Below are positions 34,380-42,169 of a DNA stretch of 64,000 nt, piece by piece. The number at the start of each line of letters is the position of its first letter. Within the stretch, counting starts at the first letter, position 1. The translations under genes and the position numbers were made by a program. The stretch is taken from positions 1 through 64,000 of the forward strand of contig NZ_QBFD01000005.1 of NCBI RefSeq assembly GCF_003335585.1, in the 5' to 3' direction. The notes under the pieces are model-generated. The model ran no database searches. It worked only from the letters and a program-made list of their open reading frames with translations, and had not been told where the DNA came from. This DNA is from Sulfitobacter sp. DFL-14 (GTDB lineage: Bacteria > Pseudomonadota > Alphaproteobacteria > Rhodobacterales > Rhodobacteraceae).

Positions 34380-35168
34380 ATGAGTGAACTGCTCGACATC
34401 AAGGGCCGTACCGCATTTGTAACCGGTGCCGGACAGGGGGTGGGCCGTCAGGTCGCGCTGTATCTGGCGCAGCACGGAGCTGGCGCCGTTGTGGTCAATG
34501 ATTTCCACGCCGAGCGCGCAGAAAGCGTTGCTGCGGAGGTGGAAGCCGCAGGCGTCAAGGCGCTTCCGTTGGCATTTGACGTATCCGATTTCGAGGCCGT
34601 TGGCGCAGCCTTTGCCGAAGCGCAGGGAACCTTTGGCGGCGTTGATATCCTGGTCAACAATGCGGGCAACGCCGGGCCGACGTCCCGGCTTGACGATCTT
34701 GTGCCGTTCTGGGAATCTGACCCAACCGAATGGCGTCGTTGGATGGCCACGAATTACGACGGGGTGCTGAACTGTACCCGCCACGCGATGCCGTTGATGG
34801 TCAAAGGCGGCTATGGGCGGATCGTGACCGTCATCTCTGACGCGGGCCGCGTCGGAGAGCCGCATCTGGCGGTATACTCCGGTGCCAAGGCGGGAGCCGC
34901 GGGCTTTATGCGGGCCATTGCAAAGGCCGGTGGCCGGTTCGGGATCACCGCGAATTGCGTCGCCCTCGGCGGAACACGCACGCCGGCGGTCGCCGATCTG
35001 ATCCCCGACGCAGAGACCGAGAAGCGGGCCCTGTCGCAATATGTGATCCGCCGGTTGGGAGAGCCGGAAGACCCTGCCGGCATGATCCTGTTTCTGTGCT
35101 CGGACGCGGCGAGTTGGATCACCGGACAGACCTATCCGGTGAATGGGGGGTATTCCTTTGCCTGCTAG
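34380..35168 (+). CDS. SDR-family hydroxyacyl-CoA dehydrogenase, BadH-like paralogue
   Basis: A 262-residue short-chain dehydrogenase with TGAGQGVGRQVALYL, NNAGNAG, VISDAGRVGEPHL and the catalytic YSGAK. The ISDAGRVG segment resembles that of the BadH-like SDR at 6782, so both may act on cyclic or branched 2- or 3-hydroxyacyl-CoAs. ATG 34380 has AAAGGG upstream and lies 13 bp after the LivF-like gene, so it is the last member of the transport operon. It meets the convergent racemase gene. Confidence 0.75.
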   Translation: MSELLDIKGRTAFVTGAGQGVGRQVALYLAQHGAGAVVVNDFHAERAESVAAEVEAAGVKALPLAFDVSDFEAVGAAFAEAQGTFGGVDILVNNAGNAGPTSRLDDLVPFWESDPTEWRRWMATNYDGVLNCTRHAMPLMVKGGYGRIVTVISDAGRVGEPHLAVYSGAKAGAAGFMRAIAKAGGRFGITANCVALGGTRTPAVADLIPDAETEKRALSQYVIRRLGEPEDPAGMILFLCSDAASWITGQTYPVNGGYSFAC

Positions 35169-35180
35169 GGCCGAATGTGG

Positions 35181-35208
35181 GCGGGCGACTTTAGTCGGAT
35201 CCGCCCGC
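35181..35208. terminator. Hairpin between convergent genes
   Basis: GCGGGC at 35181 pairs with GCCCGC at 35203-35208, with an inner GACT/AGTC pair and a one-sided bulge. It lies between the ends of the SDR and racemase genes and slightly overlaps the latter. There is no T run, so it is only a tentative bidirectional terminator. Confidence 0.4.
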
Positions 35209-36294
35209 GAACACGCTGTCATTGTCAGCGCCAAGCTCGGGCGGAAGGCCCGAAATTCCGGATACAAAGTCATTGAATTTCAAGGGCTGAACCAGGAAAG
35301 TCTCGGTTTTGCCGCTGTCATGCGCGACGGTGCGCAGCAATTGCCGTGCACGTACATGCGGGTCGTCCAGCGTTTCGACCAACGAATTGAGCGGCCCCCA
35401 AGGCACGCCCGCGGTGTCAAACAGAACTCCCCAATCGGCACGCGTTTTGCTGACCAGCACCGCCGCGATCTCTTCGCGCAGTGCGTCCTTGCGGGCGACG
35501 CGGTCACGGCCTTTCAATCCGGCCAGGTCCGGCTTGCCGATCACATCGCAGAACGGCTTCCAGAACCAGTCCTCATGCGCGATGGACAGCGTCATCAGCT
35601 TGCCATCCTTGCAGGTGAAAACGCCATAGGCCGGTTCGGAGATGAATTCGCCCAACGGCGTGCCATTCGCGGCTGGAACGAGGAAGGCGGTGAGCATGGA
35701 GACCACTGCGTCCGACATCGAGACGTCCACGTACCTCCCCTGCCCCGTGCGCTCGCTGGAAACGACCGCCGACAGAATCGCAATGGCCGCGAACAGCGCC
35801 GCGCCGACATCCGCAAGTGGAATGGTCGGCAGCGGTCCGGGCTGTCCGGCATCCGCCTGATCGGCCAGCAGCCCACCGACACCTTCGTAGCTCAGATCGT
35901 GGCCCGCCCGGTCTCGATAGGGACCATCCTGCCCGTATCCCGAGATCGACACGTAAACGAGGCGCGGATTGATCGCGCGCATGTCTTCGAAACCGGCGCC
36001 GAGCGCCGCCAGTTTGCCGGGTCGGAACCCCTCGACGATGACATCGGCACCTTTAGCCAGATCGTGAAACTGTGCCATTCCTTCGGTCGATTTCAGGTCG
36101 AGCGCAACGCTGCGCTTGCCCCGGTTCAGCGCCCGGAACAGGGGTGGAAACTGCCGGGCCGGATCGCCGATACCCGGCCTTTCGACCATGATGACCTCGG
36201 CGCCCATGTCCGCGAGCAGCATTGTTGCATAAGGACCGGGGAATTGTTCGGCGAGGCTGAGAATTTTCATGCCGGCCAGGGGTGCAGTGCTCAT
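35191..36294 (-). CDS. Alpha-methylacyl-CoA racemase-like (class III CoA-transferase fold)
   Basis: A 367-residue CaiB/BaiF-fold protein. RAGHDLSYEGVGG and IPLADVGAALFA carry the His and Asp that serve as the two acid/base residues of alpha-methylacyl-CoA racemase. VSISGYGQDGPY and LALDLKS-type segments also fit. The racemase interconverts 2R- and 2S-methylacyl-CoA so that stereospecific dehydrogenases can use both. A CoA-transferase role is the alternative. I start at the ATG at 36294, which has GGAG six bases upstream; the open frame extends to 36366. It is the only minus-strand gene in this part and diverges from the crotonase at 36407. Confidence 0.65.
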   Translation of the reverse strand: MSTAPLAGMKILSLAEQFPGPYATMLLADMGAEVIMVERPGIGDPARQFPPLFRALNRGKRSVALDLKSTEGMAQFHDLAKGADVIVEGFRPGKLAALGAGFEDMRAINPRLVYVSISGYGQDGPYRDRAGHDLSYEGVGGLLADQADAGQPGPLPTIPLADVGAALFAAIAILSAVVSSERTGQGRYVDVSMSDAVVSMLTAFLVPAANGTPLGEFISEPAYGVFTCKDGKLMTLSIAHEDWFWKPFCDVIGKPDLAGLKGRDRVARKDALREEIAAVLVSKTRADWGVLFDTAGVPWGPLNSLVETLDDPHVRARQLLRTVAHDSGKTETFLVQPLKFNDFVSGISGLPPELGADNDSVFAGGSD

Positions 36295-36406
36295 ATCAGG
36301 CTCCATCTGTCGTTTTCCGCGCGAGCGGGTCCGCCTCATAGCAGCGTATTTCAGCAAGAAAAGCAAGCCGAAAACCTAAAATACTGTTTTTATTCATGAG
36401 GTTAAC

Positions 36407-37195
36407 GTGACTGAAGCACCCCCGACCCTATCCGTCGAACGTATGTCCAGAACCGAATGGATCACCCTCCAGCGGACTGACCAGATGAACGCCATGTCCA
36501 TGCAGATGTTGCATGAGATGACCGCCGCCCTGGAGAACGCGATGTCCGACGACGCAGTCCGCGCCATCGTTCTGACCGGATCGGGGCGGGCGTTCTGTGC
36601 CGGTGCGGATCTCAAGGAAGTCGCCGGTTCCAATCATGAACCCGGCCAGCCGGACCTGCTCGATCTGGTCGATCATACCTTCGGCCTGATGCGCGACGGC
36701 CCCAAACCCGTGATTGCCGCTGTGAACGGGCTTGCCATGGCAGGAGGGCTCGAAATGGTGATGGCCTGCGATCTGGTCTTTGCCGCTGAAAGCGCCAAAC
36801 TGGGCGATGCCCATTCCAATTTCGGCGTGTTTCCGGGGGCCGGGGGCGCAGCGATTTTGCCACGGCGGATCGGTCTGAACCGCGCCAAATACCTGCTGTT
36901 CTCGGGCGAAAACGTATCCGCACAGGACATGATGGACTGGGGACTGGTGAACAAGGTAGTCCCGGATGCGGAACTGCACGACGCCGTCCAAGCCTTCACC
37001 GACAAGCTGGCCGACAAAAGCCCTGCCGTGCTGCGCCGCATGAAAGCGGTCGCGAACCGGTCACTGAACGTCGACGAAGCTGCCGCCTTGTCTGAAGAAA
37101 TGCTGAATCTGCGCGCGCACATGAGGTCGTGGGATATGCGCGAAGGTCTGGCGGCTTTCAATGAAAAGCGCAAACCGCAGTTTCGCGGCTACTGA
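36407..37195 (+). CDS. Crotonase-family enoyl-CoA hydratase
   Basis: A 262-residue crotonase starting at GTG 36407, with GAGG five bases upstream. Oxyanion-hole region AFCAGADLKEV and helix AGGLEMVMACD with the first Glu are present. The second Glu is replaced by His in LGDAHSNFGVFPGAGG, the same change as in the crotonase at 15595, so the two are probably functional relatives. It begins a three-gene operon with a thiolase and a dehydrogenase. Confidence 0.75.
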   Translation: MTEAPPTLSVERMSRTEWITLQRTDQMNAMSMQMLHEMTAALENAMSDDAVRAIVLTGSGRAFCAGADLKEVAGSNHEPGQPDLLDLVDHTFGLMRDGPKPVIAAVNGLAMAGGLEMVMACDLVFAAESAKLGDAHSNFGVFPGAGGAAILPRRIGLNRAKYLLFSGENVSAQDMMDWGLVNKVVPDAELHDAVQAFTDKLADKSPAVLRRMKAVANRSLNVDEAAALSEEMLNLRAHMRSWDMREGLAAFNEKRKPQFRGY

Positions 37196-37211
37196 ACAAG
37201 GAGACTGCAAG

Positions 37212-38450
37212 ATGCAGGATATCTATGTCGTTGGCGTCGGGATGACGCCGTTCGGGAAATTCCGGGACAAGACCATCAAGGACATGACGGGCGAAGCCGT
37301 CACCGCCGCGCTTTCGGACGCCGGGGTGACCGCTGATCGCATCGACGGTGCATTCTTCTCGAACGCGGTGCAGGGTCATATGGACGGCCAGCACATGATC
37401 CGGGGCGAGATCGCGTTGCGCGAGATGGGCATTCAGGGCATTCCGGTGGTCAACGTCGAAAACGCCTGTGCCAGCGCCTCGACCGGGTTCAAGCTGGCCG
37501 TGGATTTTCTCAAGGCAGGGAACGGTGATTGCTGTTTGGCCGTGGGTGCCGAGAAAATGTATTCGGATGACCGCGCGCTGATGTTCTCGGCCTTCGACAG
37601 CGGTTGGGATGTCAGCAATGGCGAAGAAGTCGCGCGGCGTCTGGCCGATCTGGGCGCCGGGGTCGAGGAACCGGAAGGGTCGAAATCGCCCAAGCCCTAC
37701 AGCGTGTTCATGGATGTCTATGCCGGTTTCGCGCGGCTGCACATGAAGACCTTCGGCACGACGCAGGAACAGTTCGCGGCCGTCTCTGCCAAGAACCACG
37801 CGCATTCCGCGCATAATCCGCTGGCACAATACCGCGATGCGATGACAGTTGAACAGGTTCTGCACGCGCCGCCCATCACCTACCCGCTGACCCTTCCGAT
37901 GTGCGCGCCGATCTCCGATGGCGCGGCCGCGGCGGTTCTGTGCACCGGCGAAGGGCTCAAGCGGCTGGGTCTCGATTCATCCCGCGCGATCAAGGTCAAG
38001 GCCGCGATCCTGCGCTCAGGCACCGACCGTCCGCCGGAGGATTACAAAAACCACCTGACCCGCCTTGCAGCACTTCAGGCCTATGAACAGGCGGGGCTTG
38101 GCCCAGAAGACATGTCGGTCGCCGAGGTACATGACGCCACCGCCGTGGGCGAAGTCATCCAGATCGAGAACCTCGGTTTTGTCCCGTTTGGCGAGGGTGG
38201 GCCAGCCAGCCTGCGCGGCGAAACAAAGATCGGCGGGCGGATCCCCGTGAACCCCTCTGGCGGGCTGGAATCCAAGGGGCACCCGGTCGGGGCCACCGGG
38301 ATCGGACAGGTTTTCGAACTGGTCACGCAACTGCGGGGCGAGGCTGGCGCGCGTCAGGTCGAAGGTGCGAAGAATGCCATCGCCGAAAACGGTGGCGGCC
38401 TGCACGGCGTCGAAGAGGCCGCTGCCTGTGTCACCATTCTGGGCCGTTGA
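37212..38450 (+). CDS. SCP2-type thiolase (acetyl-/propionyl-CoA acyltransferase)
   Basis: A 412-residue thiolase of the SCP-x/lipid-transfer group. The nucleophilic Cys is in VENACASASTG near residue 87, HDATAVGE gives a His, and ESKGHPVGATG near residue 356 carries the second catalytic region. Peroxisomal SCPx relatives cleave 3-keto-2-methylacyl-CoAs, releasing propionyl-CoA, which fits the racemase next door. ATG 37212 has AAGGAGA upstream. The in-frame extension to 37161 overlaps the crotonase and is rejected. Confidence 0.8.
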   Translation: MQDIYVVGVGMTPFGKFRDKTIKDMTGEAVTAALSDAGVTADRIDGAFFSNAVQGHMDGQHMIRGEIALREMGIQGIPVVNVENACASASTGFKLAVDFLKAGNGDCCLAVGAEKMYSDDRALMFSAFDSGWDVSNGEEVARRLADLGAGVEEPEGSKSPKPYSVFMDVYAGFARLHMKTFGTTQEQFAAVSAKNHAHSAHNPLAQYRDAMTVEQVLHAPPITYPLTLPMCAPISDGAAAAVLCTGEGLKRLGLDSSRAIKVKAAILRSGTDRPPEDYKNHLTRLAALQAYEQAGLGPEDMSVAEVHDATAVGEVIQIENLGFVPFGEGGPASLRGETKIGGRIPVNPSGGLESKGHPVGATGIGQVFELVTQLRGEAGARQVEGAKNAIAENGGGLHGVEEAAACVTILGR

Positions 38451-38465
38451 AACAAGGAAAAGAAT

Positions 38466-39632
38466 ATGGAAAACGTGATCGCCGCCGCTCAGGCAATCTA
38501 TACAGACGAGCAGCGCATGTTGCTGGAAAACTTCCGCAAGATGGCCGAAGCGGAGTTCGCTCCGTTGGCAGAAAAATACGAGGATCTCGGCCACCCGCCG
38601 GATGCGGACACGCTGAAATCCCTGTTCGCCAAGGTCGAGGAATTCGGCCTGATCAGCGGACTGATACCGGAGGAAGACGGCGGTGCCGGGATCGACCGGA
38701 TGACCTACGGCATCCTCTACGAGGAACTGGCCCGCATCTGGGCCGATTTGGCGATTGCGGTGCTGATCCAGGGCCATGCTGTTTTCGCGGTCAACCTGCT
38801 GGGCGATGCGGCGCAAAAAGAGACATATCTGAAGCCGCTCCTGCGCAGTGAACGCATTTGTGCCACCTGCATTTCCGAACCGGAAGTCGGCTCGAACGTG
38901 CGCGAGGTGAAGACCCGCGCGGAACGTAAGGGGGACAAGATTTTCGTTACGGGCCAAAAGCTATGGATTTCCAACGGGGCGCAATCGGACTTCGCAATCG
39001 TGGTCTGTAATCTCGACGATGGGATCTCCATGGTCATCGTCGATCGCGACAAGGGGGGCTATGAAAGCCGCGAGTTGCGCAAGATGGGGCTTGTCGGTGC
39101 CTCGACCTGCGAATTGTTCTTTGACCGGGCCGAAACGACGGACGCCCATGTTCTGGGGAACTCCGGCGGCGGTCTGTTCCAGACACTGAAGCTGTTCGAA
39201 AGCGCGCGTGTGTTTGTCGGCCTGACCAGCATCGGCATCGCCCAGGCCGCGCTGGAATGCGCCGTCAAATACGCGCAGGACCGCGAGCAGCACGGAAAGC
39301 GGATTGGCGGGCATCAGTTGATCCAGGGGTATCTGGCCGACATGGCCACCCATCTAGATGCAGGACGGCTGTTGTGCCAGCGCGGGCTGCAACTTCTTGA
39401 TATGGGCGTGCGCTGCGACACCCAGACCTCGATGGCAAAATGGTATGCAACCGAGATGGCCGTCGAAATCGCCGGAAAAGCGGTGCAGATCCACGGCGGT
39501 AACGGCATCACCAAGGAATTTCCCGTCGAACGCCACTTCCGCAATGCGAAAGTCATGCCGATCCCGGATGGCACCACCGAGATTCAGAAGCTGGTGATCG
39601 GGCGGAACCTGACAGGGTTGAACGCGTTCTGA
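38466..39632 (+). CDS. Acyl-CoA dehydrogenase with Asp at the catalytic-base position
   Basis: A 388-residue FAD acyl-CoA dehydrogenase with SEPEVGSNVREVKT near residue 136. The C-terminal base position is Asp in PIPDGTTEIQK near residue 366, not the usual Glu, and helix G (LKLFESARV) has no LxxER motif. It therefore differs from the helix-G-type paralogues in this window and shares the DGT feature with the AliB-like enzyme. It ends block A; pseudogene remnants follow. Confidence 0.85.
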   Translation: MENVIAAAQAIYTDEQRMLLENFRKMAEAEFAPLAEKYEDLGHPPDADTLKSLFAKVEEFGLISGLIPEEDGGAGIDRMTYGILYEELARIWADLAIAVLIQGHAVFAVNLLGDAAQKETYLKPLLRSERICATCISEPEVGSNVREVKTRAERKGDKIFVTGQKLWISNGAQSDFAIVVCNLDDGISMVIVDRDKGGYESRELRKMGLVGASTCELFFDRAETTDAHVLGNSGGGLFQTLKLFESARVFVGLTSIGIAQAALECAVKYAQDREQHGKRIGGHQLIQGYLADMATHLDAGRLLCQRGLQLLDMGVRCDTQTSMAKWYATEMAVEIAGKAVQIHGGNGITKEFPVERHFRNAKVMPIPDGTTEIQKLVIGRNLTGLNAF

Positions 39633-39767
39633 AAGCGATTCCTGCCCTGACAATGTAGGACCGCGCAAGTGACAAGGTTCGCGCGGCAGCGCGCACCTGC
39701 CACAGACGGCGTCGGGCCTTTGGCCCGTGCACATCGGGTTCTCCGTTTATCGAAGGGCGATTGCAGC

Positions 39768-40210
39768 TTCATGCGATTGCGCTGGCCGAAACCAATGTGG
39801 TGTTCTCACAAGCGGATGCTGGATCGCCTGGTTCTGACCGATCGGACGGCCGAACACGATGCGTTCGCGCGCATAGGCCGCCGCATTTTCCAGAACGTAC
39901 ATCCCGAACCCGACCTCTGCCGAAGCGACGACAATCCGCTCGGCGTTCCGTCCGTGCAGCAGGACCTTGAAGCACGGCGACGCGCAAAGGTGAATATGTG
40001 CGTGGTGTCAAGGACGACGTCCGGTTCAGTGACGCCAAAGCAGGAGCGGTGTGCCCCCCGGATCAGCGGCCGCAGCATCCGGGCCTTCCGTTCGTCGGTG
40101 CCAAAGCCGACCACAGGTTGCAGCCCGAAAATGTTGATCTGCACCGCAGAATTGGCCGCCGCACCGTAGCGCCCGATCTCCTGCATGACCAGAGATGCCT
40201 TGTTGATGCC
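39768..40210 (-). pseudogene. Gutted acyl-CoA dehydrogenase remnant
   Basis: Read on the minus strand, the frame from about 40210 gives SLVMQEIGRYGAAANSAVQI and then FGLQPVVGFGTDERKARM and CFGVTEPD, the middle of an acyl-CoA dehydrogenase. After about 39990 the match stops. It resumes in another frame with HGRNAERIVVASAEVGFG and ARERIVFGRPIGQNQAIQHP. The N-terminus, most of the beta domain and the C-terminal third are missing. It resembles the enzyme at 44307. It is joined to the GntR remnant without a start codon. Confidence 0.75.
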
Positions 40211-40826
40211 GGGACCCGATCCGCCACTGCTCTTCCATGGTCACGCCATAGAAGCCGCCCTTTGCGATCTCGGCGGTGAAAACGTCGCAGCGGATATGGG
40301 CGATATGGGCTATGACCGGTCGGCCTTCGGGATCAAACAGGCGCGAGACGACACGGGCCACCGGCTCGCTGAAGGTGACGCCCAGCAAGTGGGCGGTGGC
40401 GACATCGGCCCGGACGATAGTGATGATCTGGTAGCCCGACAGGTCCGTCAGGCCGGTATGATCGCGCGACAGTTGCGAATAAAGCTGCGTTTCGTCGGCA
40501 CCCTCGGGCAGCATGTCAAAATAGTGCTGCGGCAACCACAGATCGGCCAGCGAATAGGGCTGCGCCTTGGTATAATGGCGCTTGCGCACATGAAGCTGCG
40601 GCGTTTCCATCCCCGTCAGGTCGCGGCCAAGATCGGAAAGCGCCAGCGGATCGTGGGCGGGCGCGCGCGGCTTGATCTGCTCGGCCTGCGCGATGACAAA
40701 GATGCGCAGTCCGAGTGCGCTTTCGATCAGGCCCGCACTGCGCAGAACCCCCAAGGCCTGACGGACGGCCCCGTTCCTGTGTGGGACTGGGCAACCAAAG
40801 ACGCTCAGATCCCTGCCGGTGGGCAC
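40195..40826 (-). pseudogene. Truncated GntR-family (UTRA domain) regulator
   Basis: The open frame carries the end of a GntR winged helix (PTGRDL, then GAVRQALGVLRSAGLIESAL) and a UTRA ligand domain (LADLWLPQHYFDMLPEGADE, PVARVVSRLFDPEGRPVIAH). The first helices of the DNA-binding domain are missing behind an in-frame stop. The turn reads VFGCPVPHRNGAVRQAL, several residues longer and garbled compared with intact proteins. At its 3' end it runs into the dehydrogenase remnant. I judge it non-functional. Confidence 0.7.
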
Positions 40827-40829
40827 GTC

Positions 40830-41202
40830 TACTTCGACTCTCAGCCCGGCTGCTCGTTATGCGGCTGAGATCCGGGCCAACCGTGCATAGGTTCGGCAAC
40901 GTCGATCCCGACTCTGAAGACACATTGATATGGTACGAAAGCGGGCGAATTGGGTCAAACTTGCCGCACGGCGTTACCACCGAGCATAGCCACATCCGAG
41001 GATGGGAACCCGCGGTGGTGTAGCAAACCCGGTCAGCTGATCCGTGCGTTCATCCAATTCAGAACCGAAGCCACGTCTGCGACCGGTGAGGTTTGGCCGC
41101 ATCAAATGACGGGCCGCACTAAATGGATCTATAGCGTGATCGTCGACTGCAGACCTGCTCGTGTCCATTCGAGACCCATCTTTGGTAAGGGTGTATCTGA
41201 AA
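40830..41202. other. Gene-free stretch beside the pseudogenes
   Basis: No supported gene, repeat or terminator is seen. Frames on both strands are short or lack family resemblance. The stretch lies between a decayed GntR gene and the IclR gene end, and may be further decayed sequence. Confidence 0.5.
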
Positions 41203-42030
41203 TCACGACAGACGGGATCCCGATGATCCACAGACTCTTGGATCATGACCTTTCTTTCCCAGATTCCGAACAATTTCTTCACGCATGATCTTAACAATCT
41301 CGTTTTCGGATCGCAGGATGACATCCGTTGGGGCACCAACCCCGACGGCGAAAAGACGAGAACTCTGGTGGCTGGGGAAAGGCATGGAGATCAATCCCGC
41401 GCCTTTGACAACTTGATCGGTGGAAAGATAGTACCCCTTGGCGCGGGTCTGGGCCAACGAGGCGACGAAGGCCTTCACGTCCACTGCCGGTTCGTCGGGC
41501 GCACGGTAGGCATTGATTCTTCGCAACAGACGGCACACTTCTTCATCGCTGAAGCGGCTCATCAGAACCCGCCCAAGCCCCGAAATTCCCAGCGGTCGTC
41601 GCGTGCCAAGTGAAATGTGGTGGATCGGCGACTTTTTCGGACGGATCAGGTGCACATATTCCGCGTCGTCACCGTTCTTGGTTGCCAGGACCACCACATG
41701 CCGGGTCCGTTCCGAAATAGCCTTCAGCAGCCGCTGAATGATGCCTTCACCGAACAGGTCGGGATTCATCCATGACCCCAAAAGCGGAACCCGCTCGGTG
41801 GGGAAATAGCTCTTCCGTTTAGCGTCGTGGGTCAGGAACCCCAACTCGACCAAACTTTTCAGGAGCGCCGAGGTGCTCGATTGCGGATACCCCAATTCCT
41901 TGGAGACCTCCACGACCGATAGCGGTCGACGAACCTCGTCGAAATACACCAAGGTCTGGCATGTGCGCGCGACCGATTTCACAATGGGGGTCCCGCGTGC
42001 CTTCACCGAAGCCCGATGCGCGTCATCCAT
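41203..42030 (-). CDS. IclR-family transcriptional regulator
   Basis: A 275-residue IclR protein. The N-terminal winged helix covers LSVVEVSKELGYPQSSTSAL near residues 38-57, and the C-terminal effector domain includes ISLGTRRPLGISGLGRVLMS and a GYYLSTDQVVKGAGLISMPF segment. IclR regulators sense small aromatic or acyl compounds and often control the adjacent catabolic operon, here probably the genes from 42170 onward. ATG 42030 has GGGAGGGG upstream. A weak CTAACA-like palindrome lies at 42097-42110, 67 bp upstream. Confidence 0.85.
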   Translation of the reverse strand: MDDAHRASVKARGTPIVKSVARTCQTLVYFDEVRRPLSVVEVSKELGYPQSSTSALLKSLVELGFLTHDAKRKSYFPTERVPLLGSWMNPDLFGEGIIQRLLKAISERTRHVVVLATKNGDDAEYVHLIRPKKSPIHHISLGTRRPLGISGLGRVLMSRFSDEEVCRLLRRINAYRAPDEPAVDVKAFVASLAQTRAKGYYLSTDQVVKGAGLISMPFPSHQSSRLFAVGVGAPTDVILRSENEIVKIMREEIVRNLGKKGHDPRVCGSSGSRLS

Positions 42031-42096
42031 AATCCCCTCCCGGCATACTATTATATGAACAGTATTCAGAAAGTAGAATGGCGGCGGATGTAATTT

Positions 42097-42110
42097 CTGT
42101 CAACTGTTAG
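42097..42110. promoter_or_regulatory. Weak CTAACA-like palindrome (box 5)
   Basis: CTGTCAACTGTTAG matches the CTAACA-N2-TGTTAG consensus at 12 of 14 positions, with an intact right arm and A/T flanks like the others. It lies in the 139-bp gap upstream of the IclR gene. It may be a lower-affinity site linking the two blocks, or chance. Confidence 0.35.
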
Positions 42111-42169
42111 AAAATTACACAAAGCCCGCCACATGCGTCGGAGGCTCGAGAAGGTGTCGGGTACGGGTG

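Noticed and set aside
36378..36400. Similarity between the AT-rich gap at 36378 and the IclR upstream region
   Set aside because: Only ACAGTATT is shared, in opposite orientation; too short to support a common operator.
40950..41339. Open frames on both strands, considered as transposase remnants
   Set aside because: No transposase motif, terminal inverted repeat or target duplication could be identified.
42045..42065. ATACT-N11-AGTAT inverted repeat upstream of the IclR gene as an IclR operator
   Set aside because: Short arms, single occurrence, no matching site at the adjacent operons.
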